This document shows positions 1-7,416 of a stretch of 64,000 nt of DNA, in pieces. Position numbers and translations under genes: made by a program. The notes beneath the pieces were generated by a model. It was not told the origin of the DNA. It made no database searches and saw nothing but the letters and a program-made list of their open reading frames with translations. Position 1 is the first letter of the stretch; each line of letters begins with the position of its first letter. Where the stretch lies: NCBI RefSeq assembly GCF_002952215.1, contig NZ_CP022600.1, positions 682,001-746,000 of the forward strand. Reading direction: 5' to 3'. The DNA comes from Porphyrobacter sp. HT-58-2 (lineage in GTDB: Bacteria; Pseudomonadota; Alphaproteobacteria; Sphingomonadales; Sphingomonadaceae).

Positions 1-828
1 CGGGAAGCGGCCCGAGATGAAGGGCGTCCCGCCGTTCCTCTGCTGGTCATAGGTGGCGACCAGATCGAGCGTGAAATCGGCGCTCGGCGTGTAGCGCAGC
101 GAACCGCGCAGGCCGAGCTGGTTCTGGGCGTAGAGATCCTTGTCCTGATTGGGGCTGAGGTTCCTGACATAGCCATCGCGCGTGCGCCATTCGCCCGCAA
201 GGCGCGCCGCTATCACGTCCGAACCGATATTGATGTGGCCGCCCAGCATGGTCTGGTTGAAATTGCCGTAGCTGCCGCGCACTTCGCCCGAAAAGCCTTC
301 GCGCGGTTTCGCCGAGACAAGGCTGATCGCGCCGATCGCGCTGGCGGTGCCGAACAGGGTCGCCTGCGGCCCCTTGATCACTTCGACACGCTCAAGGTCG
401 TAGATCGCCTGATAGCTCCCGCGCGATCGCGAGATGTCGACGCCGTTGTAATAGAGTGTGACGCGCGGGCCTTGCTGTGCCGAGCCGCTGTCCGAGGTGA
501 TGCCGCGGATGACGATGCCGGGGTTGTTGGCGCTCTGCTCCTGAATCAGCAGGCCGGGGGTGTAGTAGGACAGCTCGTCGAGATCGGTGACGCCCAGCTC
601 GCGGATGCGCTGCCCGCCAAGCGCCGAAATGGTGATCGGCACATCGAGCGCACGCTGTTCGATCTTCTGCGAGGTGACGATGATTTCGTTGCCGGAGAAT
701 TTCTCGTCCTCGGTGGCCGGGGCGGTGGTGTCCTGCGCGAAGGCGGCCTGCGGCACGGCGGCAAGGGTGCCTGAAAGAACGGTGGCGAGCGCGATCAGCG
801 ACACGCGGGTGAAAGGGGTGTGGGTCAT
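1..828 (-). CDS. TonB-dependent receptor, N-terminal 276 codons (3' end outside window)
   Basis: Outer-membrane TonB-dependent receptor; the frame stays open to the left edge, so the C-terminal barrel is missing. The start ATG at 828 opens a signal peptide (MTHTPFTRVSLIALATVL then ...AAFAQD). A TonB-box-like stretch follows (EIIVTSQKIEQRALDVP), then a plug domain with VIKGPQATLFGTASAIGA, the usual plug signature. An alternative in-frame ATG lies at 849 but would put seven polar residues before the signal peptide; GGGAAG upstream of 828 is a modest ribosome site. The substrate cannot be read from this part. It is transcribed away from ftsK, with a hairpin cluster at 966-1026 behind ftsK and a promoter region between about 830 and 965. 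Confidence 0.9.
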   Translation of the reverse strand, partial: MTHTPFTRVSLIALATVLSGTLAAVPQAAFAQDTTAPATEDEKFSGNEIIVTSQKIEQRALDVPITISALGGQRIRELGVTDLDELSYYTPGLLIQEQSANNPGIVIRGITSDSGSAQQGPRVTLYYNGVDISRSRGSYQAIYDLERVEVIKGPQATLFGTASAIGAISLVSAKPREGFSGEVRGSYGNFNQTMLGGHINIGSDVIAARLAGEWRTRDGYVRNLSPNQDKDLYAQNQLGLRGSLRYTPSADFTLDLVATYDQQRNGGTPFISGRFP

Positions 829-965
829 CTCTGGGCTTCCCTGTTGCATGGAGAGAGGCCTTGCCCGTGGCACCGACAAGTGACGGGGAAACGACGATTG
901 GATGAACCCTGCGTTACGGCGGATTTACAGTTTCGGGACGTTGCAGAAATGTATCTTTGTTGGCG

Positions 966-1026
966 GCCACCTCCGGTGGCGCAGACCACCCGCCGGCGGG
1001 TGGTCTGCATCGCGCGTTAGCGCGAT
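966..1026. repeat. Triple-hairpin element, type I, copy A
   Basis: Three perfect hairpins in a row. The first is GCCACC-TCC-GGTGGC (966-980). The second has the stem GCAGACCACCCGC around a CG turn (981-1008). The third is ATCGCGC-GTTA-GCGCGAT (1009-1026). The element starts seven bases after the ftsK stop codon. The same three-part design with changed stem bases is at 23698-23755. On the ftsK strand it could act as a terminator or 3'-end stabiliser, but no T-run follows. Confidence 0.8.
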
Positions 1027-1033
1027 CGCAAAG

Positions 1034-3439
1034 CTAAAGCGGATTCCCGTCCTTGTCTCGGTAGATCTCGCGCCGCCCGACGTGGTTGGCGGGGCCGACA
1101 AAGCCGTCTTCCTCCATCCGTTCGATCCACTTGGCGGCGGTGTTGTAGCCCACGCCCATCTGGCGCTGGAGCCAGCTTCCGGAGGCCTTCTGGTTCTCGA
1201 ACACGATCTGGCAGGCCTGCCGGTACTTGCGTTCTTCCGGGTTGTCCGAGGCGGTGAGATCGTCATCGAAGCCGAAGCCGCCGAAGCCTTCTTCCGGCTC
1301 CTCGGTGACGGCATCGACATATTCGGGGCTGCCCTGGCCGCGCCAGAAATCGGCCACCGCCTCGACTTCCTCGTCCGAAACGAACGGGCCGTGGACACGC
1401 ACCATCGCGCCGGTGTTGGGCTTGTAGAGCATGTCGCCCTTGCCCAGCAGCTGTTCGGCGCCCTGTTCGCCAAGGATGGTGCGGCTGTCGATCCGGCTCG
1501 TCACCTTGAAGCTGATGCGGGTGGGGAGGTTGGCCTTGATCACGCCGGTGATGACATCGACCGAAGGGCGCTGGGTCGCCATGATCAGGTGAATGCCCGC
1601 CGCGCGGCTCTTCTGCGAAAGGCGCTGGATCAGCACTTCGATTTCCTTGCCCACCGTCACCATCAGGTCAGCAAGTTCGTCGACGATCAGCACGATCTGC
1701 GGCAGGGGTTCGTAATCGAGCTGTTCCTCCTCGAACAATTGCTCGCCGGTTTCGGGATCGAAGCCGGTCTGCACCCGGCGGCCCAGTGGCTTGCCCTTGG
1801 CAATCGCGGCGGCGACCTTTTCGTTGAAGGAGTTGATGTTGCGCGAGCTGATGGCGCTCATCATCCGGTAGCGGCGCTCCATTTCCTCGACCGCCCATTT
1901 CAGGGCGCGCACCGACTTGGCAGGTTCGGTCACCACTGGCGAGAGCAGGTGGGGGATGTCGTCATAGGTCTTCAGTTCCAGCACCTTGGGATCGATCAGG
2001 ATCAGGCGCAATTCGGCGGGCGTGAAGCGATAGAGCAGGCTCAGCAGGATCACGTTGAGCCCGACCGACTTGCCCGAACCTGTCGTCCCCGCCACCAGCA
2101 GGTGGGGCATGGCGGCAAGGTCAGCGATGATCGGCTCGCCCGCGATATCCTTGCCGAGGATGATCGGCAGGTTGCCCTTGGCCTCGGCAAAGGCGGCGCA
2201 GGCGGCGAGTTCCTTGAGCGCCACCATCTGGCGATCCTGATTGGGCAGTTCGATGCCCATCACCGTGCGCCCCGGAATGGGGGAGACGCGGGCGCTGATG
2301 GCGCTCATGTTGCGGGCGATGTCTTCGGCGAGGCCGATGACACGGCTGGCCTTGATACCGGGGGCGGGCTCAAGCTCGTACATCGTCACCACCGGGCCGG
2401 TACGCACGGCGGTGATTTCGCCCTTCACATTGAAATCGTCGAGCACGTTTTCGAGCAGCCGCGCGTTGCGTTCCAAAGCCAACTTGTCGAGCTTGGGCGC
2501 CTTGTCCTGCGGCGGTTCGGCGAGCAGGTCGAGGCTCGGCAGGTTGAAGGCGGCGAACATGTCGCGCTGGGCCGTCTTGACACTGGCCGCGCGCTTGGGC
2601 GGGGCGGAAGGGTCGGAGATTTCAGGCGCGCGGCGCGGGCGTTCATCCAGAGGAGCAGGAGCAGCCGTTCGGCGTGGTCGCGGCGTGAGGCTGTTGTCCT
2701 CGTCATCCTCGTCCTCCGCAAAGGCCATCGCAGGAGCGGATTTGCGCCCGACAAAGGGCAGCCGCCGCGCCAGACCCGCAAGCGAGCCGCCGCCGAGGAA
2801 ATCGGGCAGGCTCATCAGCACCCGCCAGTCGATCGCGAAGATGCGCGTCAGCAGGCCCACGCTCACGGCGAGGCAGACCGTGCCGATGCCAAGGATCACC
2901 CAGCCCTGCGCATCGCCCGCGATCCACGCCGCCAACGACCGCACCGCACCAGCCCCGAGCAGCCCGGATAGCCCGCCTGCCTGCGCTGGCAACGTCCAGC
3001 CCGACCCTTCGAAGGCGAGGCTCAGCACTGTCGCGATCAATGTCATGGCGATCAGCAGCAGCGCGGTCGGCATCCACCAGGCGGTGGTCTCCGGCGCGTC
3101 ACCGTTTTCCACATCGCGCCACAGCTTGCGCGCCGAGACATAGAGCAACGGCAGCAGCAGGGCGCCGGGCAGACCGAAGATCAGCAGCACACGGTCAGCC
3201 ACCCAAGCGCCGCTCGCGCCCATCCAGTTTCGCACCATTGCCGGATCGGCTGCGGTCGATGGGCTGGGATCGGTCTGGGTATAGCTCATCAGCGCAAGCG
3301 CGAGGAACACGGCCGCACCCAGCAACGCCGCCGCGCCGGTCATCTGGGCGAGACGGCGCAAGCTGCGGCGCAGGCCTGCGCGCCACTCGGCATCGGTCTT
3401 GCGACCGGTCTTGACGGGGGTGACCGCGCGGCTGGCCAT
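1034..3439 (-). CDS. ftsK: DNA translocase FtsK
   Basis: Membrane-anchored DNA pump that clears and segregates chromosome termini at the division septum. The 801-residue protein has four N-terminal membrane segments (about 33-52, 80-103, 120-142, 170-195). An acidic/basic linker follows, then the RecA-like motor with Walker A GTTGSGKS near 450 and Walker B IVLIVDELADL near 580. The C-terminal winged-helix gamma domain (SWLQRQMGVGYNTAAKWIE) recognises the orienting KOPS sites. The start at 3439 is preferred over an upstream ATG at 3463 because AGGAG lies eight bases before it. The linker is short compared with E. coli FtsK, as is common in alphaproteobacteria. It is monocistronic, with the next gene upstream about 75 bases away. 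Confidence 0.97.
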   Translation of the reverse strand: MASRAVTPVKTGRKTDAEWRAGLRRSLRRLAQMTGAAALLGAAVFLALALMSYTQTDPSPSTAADPAMVRNWMGASGAWVADRVLLIFGLPGALLLPLLYVSARKLWRDVENGDAPETTAWWMPTALLLIAMTLIATVLSLAFEGSGWTLPAQAGGLSGLLGAGAVRSLAAWIAGDAQGWVILGIGTVCLAVSVGLLTRIFAIDWRVLMSLPDFLGGGSLAGLARRLPFVGRKSAPAMAFAEDEDDEDNSLTPRPRRTAAPAPLDERPRRAPEISDPSAPPKRAASVKTAQRDMFAAFNLPSLDLLAEPPQDKAPKLDKLALERNARLLENVLDDFNVKGEITAVRTGPVVTMYELEPAPGIKASRVIGLAEDIARNMSAISARVSPIPGRTVMGIELPNQDRQMVALKELAACAAFAEAKGNLPIILGKDIAGEPIIADLAAMPHLLVAGTTGSGKSVGLNVILLSLLYRFTPAELRLILIDPKVLELKTYDDIPHLLSPVVTEPAKSVRALKWAVEEMERRYRMMSAISSRNINSFNEKVAAAIAKGKPLGRRVQTGFDPETGEQLFEEEQLDYEPLPQIVLIVDELADLMVTVGKEIEVLIQRLSQKSRAAGIHLIMATQRPSVDVITGVIKANLPTRISFKVTSRIDSRTILGEQGAEQLLGKGDMLYKPNTGAMVRVHGPFVSDEEVEAVADFWRGQGSPEYVDAVTEEPEEGFGGFGFDDDLTASDNPEERKYRQACQIVFENQKASGSWLQRQMGVGYNTAAKWIERMEEDGFVGPANHVGRREIYRDKDGNPL

Positions 3440-3515
3440 GTTCGTGTCTCCTAGGCGGAACACATCATGAATCCTCTACGGACTCCGGTCAAGGAAAGAG
3501 CGACGAGGCGTGAGT

Positions 3516-4046
3516 TCAGCTCAACCCGTCGATGGCGGCCCAGCGGGGCCAATCGAGCATGCGGGCGCGTTCCGCCGTCATGCCGCCCAGCGCGATGACC
3601 GGAATTGCGGAAAGCGCCGCAAGTCCGCGAAAGCGTTCCGCCCCAAGCGTCTCGGCACCCGGATGCGAGCGGGTCGGGAACACCGGGGAGAGCATCACCG
3701 CGCTGGCGCCGTTTGCATTGGCATCGGCGATCTCGGCTTCGTTGTGCGCGGTGGCGATCCAGTGAAACCCGGCCGGGGCGATCAAGCCACGTACCCCATA
3801 GACCCCGTCTGCCCCCCATGCTTCGGCAGTCCGCAAGCCGTCCGAGACAATCGCCCAATGCCCGGCACTTCGCAGCAGCGGCAGGAGTTGCGCGAACCGC
3901 GCCGCGCGCGCATCGACGTCGAGGTGGTAGTGCCTGAAAACGAAGCCAGACCCCGGCGGCAAGCGCCTGATTGCGTCTTCCAGCACCGCATCATTGCGTT
4001 GGTCGCTCAGCAACCACAAGGCAGGGAGGGTCTTTGCGTGCGTCAC
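3516..4046 (-). CDS. Thiamine phosphate synthase/TenI-like protein
   Basis: Probable TIM-barrel protein of the ThiE/TenI family, which joins the thiazole and pyrimidine halves of thiamine (ThiE) or acts in thiazole handling (TenI). Supporting motifs are WGADGVYGVRG, the SPVFPTRSHPG loop (ThiE has G/SP-I/V-FPT-T-K) and ALGGMT near the C terminus. The 176 residues are shorter than typical ThiE (about 210), and the DGVHLGQ motif is altered, so TenI-like or degenerate function is possible. GTG at 4046 is chosen because longer versions would run through yggS on the other strand. It is divergent from yggS with only 22 bases between them. Confidence 0.75.
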   Translation of the reverse strand: MTHAKTLPALWLLSDQRNDAVLEDAIRRLPPGSGFVFRHYHLDVDARAARFAQLLPLLRSAGHWAIVSDGLRTAEAWGADGVYGVRGLIAPAGFHWIATAHNEAEIADANANGASAVMLSPVFPTRSHPGAETLGAERFRGLAALSAIPVIALGGMTAERARMLDWPRWAAIDGLS

Positions 4047-4068
4047 GCAGCCGCTATAGAGCGCGGCG

Positions 4069-4731
4069 ATGGTAAATGCAGCAAGCCGCCTCGCCGAAGT
4101 CCGCAGCAACATCGCCCGCGTTTGCAAGCCCGCGCGGCGCGGGCCTGAGGATGTGACCCTGATTGCGGTCAGCAAGACCCACGCCGCCGACGTGATCCAG
4201 CCCTTGATCGACGTCGGCCAGCGGGTGTTCGGCGAAAACCGCGTGCAGGAAGCGCAGGGCAAGTGGCCCGCCCTGAAGGCCGCGCATCCCGATATCGAGC
4301 TCCACCTCATCGGCCAGCTGCAATCGAACAAGGCCGAGGAAGCGGTGGCGCTGTTCGACTGCATCCACTCGCTCGACCGCCCCAGCCTGCTGACGGCGCT
4401 GGCCAGGGCGATGGACAAGGCAGGGCGGCGTGTGCCGTGCTTCGTGCAGGTCAATATTGGCGACGAGGCGCAGAAGGGCGGCTGCCCGATTGGCGACTTG
4501 CCCGCGTTTCTGGAACAGGTGCGCGCTACCGATATTCCGCTTGCCGGGCTGATGTGCATTCCCCCCGCCGACATCGAGCCCGCGCCGTTCTTCGCGCTGC
4601 TCGCCAAGCTGGCGGCGGATCATGGCCTCACCGGCCTCAGCATGGGCATGAGCGGGGATTACGAGACCGCCGTGATGCTCGGCGCGACCCATGTCAGGGT
4701 TGGCACCGCGCTGTTTGGAACGCGGGGATAG
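4069..4731 (+). CDS. YggS family pyridoxal-phosphate homeostasis protein
   Basis: PLP-binding TIM-barrel protein that buffers free pyridoxal phosphate; the family has no known catalytic reaction. The 220-residue length is normal. The PLP-lysine motif is LIAVSKTH (about residues 31-38), followed by FGENRVQEA, HLIGQLQSNK and the C-terminal LSMGMSGDYETAVMLGATHVRVGTALFG, all typical of YggS/PLPBP. It begins at an ATG 22 bases from the divergent thiE-like gene, so the two promoters must overlap each other's coding ends or lie within that gap. A bidirectional terminator follows at 4769-4804. Confidence 0.95.
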   Translation: MVNAASRLAEVRSNIARVCKPARRGPEDVTLIAVSKTHAADVIQPLIDVGQRVFGENRVQEAQGKWPALKAAHPDIELHLIGQLQSNKAEEAVALFDCIHSLDRPSLLTALARAMDKAGRRVPCFVQVNIGDEAQKGGCPIGDLPAFLEQVRATDIPLAGLMCIPPADIEPAPFFALLAKLAADHGLTGLSMGMSGDYETAVMLGATHVRVGTALFGTRG

Positions 4732-4768
4732 GCCCGCCCGGCCTCAAGCAGCGAAGCGGTAGGCCAGC

Positions 4769-4804
4769 AAAAAGGGCGCCCCGTTGCCGGAGCGCCCCCT
4801 TTCT
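4769..4804. terminator. Bidirectional rho-independent terminator
   Basis: The hairpin GGGCGC-C-CCG...CGG-A-GCGCCC (4774-4798) has AAAA on its left and CCTTTCT on its right. It sits just after yggS and also faces the end of the convergent TonB receptor gene. Confidence 0.75.
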
Positions 4805-4819
4805 ATCCTTGCTGTCCTC

Positions 4820-4913
4820 GGTCGCGTAGCGACCGCAAGCGCGACTGCGCGCCCGCAGCGACGCGACCTTCAGGTCGCGTGAGCGAGGAAATCGCACCCC
4901 GGATGGGGTGCGA
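4820..4913 (+). ncRNA. Four-hairpin structured element, type II, copy C
   Basis: In order the hairpins are GGTCGC-GTA-GCGACC (4820-4834), GCGC-GACT-GCGC, ACGCGACC-TTCA-GGTCGCGT (4861-4880) and TCGCACCCC-GGAT-GGGGTGCGA (4892-4913). The linkers GCCCGCAGCG and GTGAGCGAGGA lie between them. The reverse complement of 15419-15510 has the same linkers and the same four hairpins with different but still paired stem bases. That pattern fits selection for a fold, either a small RNA or a 3'-end element. Type and strand are inferred; no promoter was recognised. Confidence 0.5.
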
Positions 4914-4927
4914 AATCCAAACACTCA

Positions 4928-7300
4928 TCAAAACTCAAACATCGCCTCGATGCCGACGTTCCGGCCGCGCATCAGCGGCGAGAAGGTGCCGAGACCCGGC
5001 TGGGCCTGGAACGGACGCTGCACGCCGGTCGAATTCGGACCGCGCGGACCGGTGGTCGGCGCGCCGCTGCCGAACGGCACCTGCGTATCGCCGCCTTCCT
5101 GCACCTGATCGAGCAGGTTGCGCCCGTAGATCGACAGCGACAGGCCGCGGATCGGGGTGTTCCAGGTGATGTTGGCTTCCAGATTGCTGAGGTCGTTCAG
5201 CCAGCCGAAGTTGTCGTCGGTATAGGCTGCACGGTCACGATACTGGTAGTTCACGCGGGTCAGGATGTTGCTGCTGCCCAGATCCCAGTCGTGGATCAGG
5301 CCCGCGCCCACGGTGATCGGGGGAACGCGCGGCAGGCTCAGCGCCAGGTCGGCATCGTTGATCTGGCCATCGCCGGAGATGTCGAACAGCACTTCATCAT
5401 AACCGGCATCGATGATCCCGATGTTCGCGGTGAAGGCGAGCGAGGGCGAAACGCGCATCCGTGCTTCGGCTTCGACGCCCTTGATCGTGGCGTCGGCGGT
5501 ATTGAGGATGTTCTGCACCACGCCTTCGCCAACGCCTGCGAGGTTCACTTCGCGCTGCATGTTGCCGACCTTGGTCACATAGCCTGCAACATTGAGCGTG
5601 AACGAGGCGTCGGCAGTCTGGAACTTGCCGCCGATCTCGAAGTTGTCGACCTGCTCTTCATCGAAGCCGAGCAGACCGGTTTCAGCGACCGCACGGTTGA
5701 AGATCCCGACGTTGGTGATGCGGAAGTTGTAACCGCCCGAACGGAAGCCGCGGCTCCAGTGGCCATAAAGCTGGCTGTCCGCGAATTCATATTGCAGACC
5801 CAGCTTGGGCGACAGGTTGCGGAACCGGATACGGTCTTCAAAGCCGTTGGGCTCGATCCCGGTCGGGAAGGGGATCGGGTTGTTGCCGGTGGTCGGGCAG
5901 GTGCCCTGCACCACGGAACAGGCCTGCAGACGCGGACGCACGAAGGTGACGGCTGCATCCTTGGTTTCCTGGTTCCAGCGGATCCCCGCGATCAGCGACA
6001 GGCTGTCGATGAATTCCCACTGGGCATTGGCGAACAGGCCGAGCACTTCGTGATCCTGACGGCCGCCGCCAAAGAAGGTCAGCGGCGTCGCGCGCGGCAG
6101 CTGGCGCACTTCGGTATAGGCGAGATCCTGATTGAAGTAGAACCCGCCGACCGTCAGATCGAGCTTGTCGAACGAGATCGCGTAACGCAGTTCGTTCGAG
6201 AACTGCTCCTGCGCGGTTTCCGTGGTCGAGTGGAACAGGAATTCCGGGGTCGCATCGATGTCGCCATCGGTGGTGGCGTCATACTTGCGCCAGCCGAACA
6301 CGTTGGTCAGCGTGCCGCGGCCGATATCGACCGTTGCGGTCAGCGAGCCGGTCCAGATTTCGTTGGAATAGCCGCCGGGATTGTCGATCGCGATGTCGAA
6401 GCTGTTGCGGTCGAAGAACGCGCGGTTCTGCGCCGAGGGGCCATCGCCGTCGCTTTCGAAATAGTCGAGCTTGCCGAGCAGGGTGAGCCCGCCAAGACGA
6501 GCCTCAAGCGCACCGCGCAGGATCTTGGTTTCGGCCTTGCCGTGGTTTTCCGACAGGTTGGGGATGGTCTCAGCCGCAAGGTTGCGGAAGTAGCCTTCGT
6601 CCTTGTTGTAATAGGCGCCGACCTTGAACAGCAGCACGTCTTCGATGATCGGCCCGGAGACCACGCCGCTGACGGTGTAGTTGGCGCCGCCGCGGCCGCC
6701 ATCCACCGGGCCGTCGACCGCAGCGCGGAACTTGCCGCGGAAGTCTTCGGTCGGGTTGCCGGTGTTGATCACCACCGCGCCGCCAGTCACGTTGCGGCCG
6801 AACAGCACGCCCTGCGGGCCGCGCAGGATTTCCACGCTGTCGAGGTCGAACAGGTCGAACACCACGCCGCCGTTGATGCCGAGATACACGCCGTCGACGA
6901 ACACGCCGACGGTCGGGTCGATCGACGGGATCGAGGAGTTGATGCCAAGGCCGCGGACAGTGAAGTTGGCGGTGCCGCGGCTGGTGCCAACCTGATCGAG
7001 GCTGACCGTCGGCGCCTGGAACGACAGGCCGGAGATGTCGCGGATCTTGAAGGCTTCAAGCGTGCCGGCGTTGAACGCAGTCACGGCCAGCGGAATGTCC
7101 TGAACGTTCTCGGCATCCTTCTTCTTGGTGCCGGTAACGAGGATTTCGTTGATGTCGTCAAGCGCGCTGGCACGGACGTCGTCCTGCGGCTGCTCGGTGT
7201 CCTGCGCCTGCGCGGCGAAGGGGGCGAGGGTGGCGGCTGACACAAGCAGCGCCAGCTTGCCGAGCCGGAGGGGGCTGGCAGCGGGGGTTTTGGTGGTCAT
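4928..7300 (-). CDS. TonB-dependent receptor (full length)
   Basis: Outer-membrane active transporter of 790 residues. The signal peptide ends ...FAAQAQD (about residue 33). A TonB box-like segment (EILVTGTKKKDAENVQDIP) follows, then a plug domain with FTVRGLGINSS and EILRGPQGVLFGRNVTGGAVV. A 22-strand barrel ends in the outer-membrane sorting signal NVGIEAMFEF, with a terminal Phe. The motif set matches the sphingomonad receptors often linked to uptake of aromatic, terpenoid or sugar compounds, but nothing local gives the ligand. GGGAGAG lies seven to eight bases before the ATG at 7300. It faces yggS across a terminator and a hairpin element; glnD lies upstream on the same strand, 117 bases away. 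Confidence 0.95.
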   Translation of the reverse strand: MTTKTPAASPLRLGKLALLVSAATLAPFAAQAQDTEQPQDDVRASALDDINEILVTGTKKKDAENVQDIPLAVTAFNAGTLEAFKIRDISGLSFQAPTVSLDQVGTSRGTANFTVRGLGINSSIPSIDPTVGVFVDGVYLGINGGVVFDLFDLDSVEILRGPQGVLFGRNVTGGAVVINTGNPTEDFRGKFRAAVDGPVDGGRGGANYTVSGVVSGPIIEDVLLFKVGAYYNKDEGYFRNLAAETIPNLSENHGKAETKILRGALEARLGGLTLLGKLDYFESDGDGPSAQNRAFFDRNSFDIAIDNPGGYSNEIWTGSLTATVDIGRGTLTNVFGWRKYDATTDGDIDATPEFLFHSTTETAQEQFSNELRYAISFDKLDLTVGGFYFNQDLAYTEVRQLPRATPLTFFGGGRQDHEVLGLFANAQWEFIDSLSLIAGIRWNQETKDAAVTFVRPRLQACSVVQGTCPTTGNNPIPFPTGIEPNGFEDRIRFRNLSPKLGLQYEFADSQLYGHWSRGFRSGGYNFRITNVGIFNRAVAETGLLGFDEEQVDNFEIGGKFQTADASFTLNVAGYVTKVGNMQREVNLAGVGEGVVQNILNTADATIKGVEAEARMRVSPSLAFTANIGIIDAGYDEVLFDISGDGQINDADLALSLPRVPPITVGAGLIHDWDLGSSNILTRVNYQYRDRAAYTDDNFGWLNDLSNLEANITWNTPIRGLSLSIYGRNLLDQVQEGGDTQVPFGSGAPTTGPRGPNSTGVQRPFQAQPGLGTFSPLMRGRNVGIEAMFEF

Positions 7301-7416
7301 TATCGAACTCTCCCTGAGTTGAGGGCAGCCCCCCTAGGCAATACGTTCATGGATTGCAACCGATCGCGCCAGGGGCGCCGCAACCTTCACTTCTGCGATT
7401 CTTCAGCGGCTTGCAG

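Noticed and set aside
902..2971. 689-codon plus-strand frame opposite ftsK
   Set aside because: Antisense shadow; ftsK on the other strand has every family motif.
4047..4607. N-terminal extension of the thiE-like gene
   Set aside because: It would run through yggS on the other strand and shows no ThiE similarity before the GTG at 4046.
5291..7240. 649-codon plus-strand frame opposite the TonB receptor
   Set aside because: Mirror image of a well-supported receptor; composition is His/Asp/Gly-rich shadow sequence without motifs.
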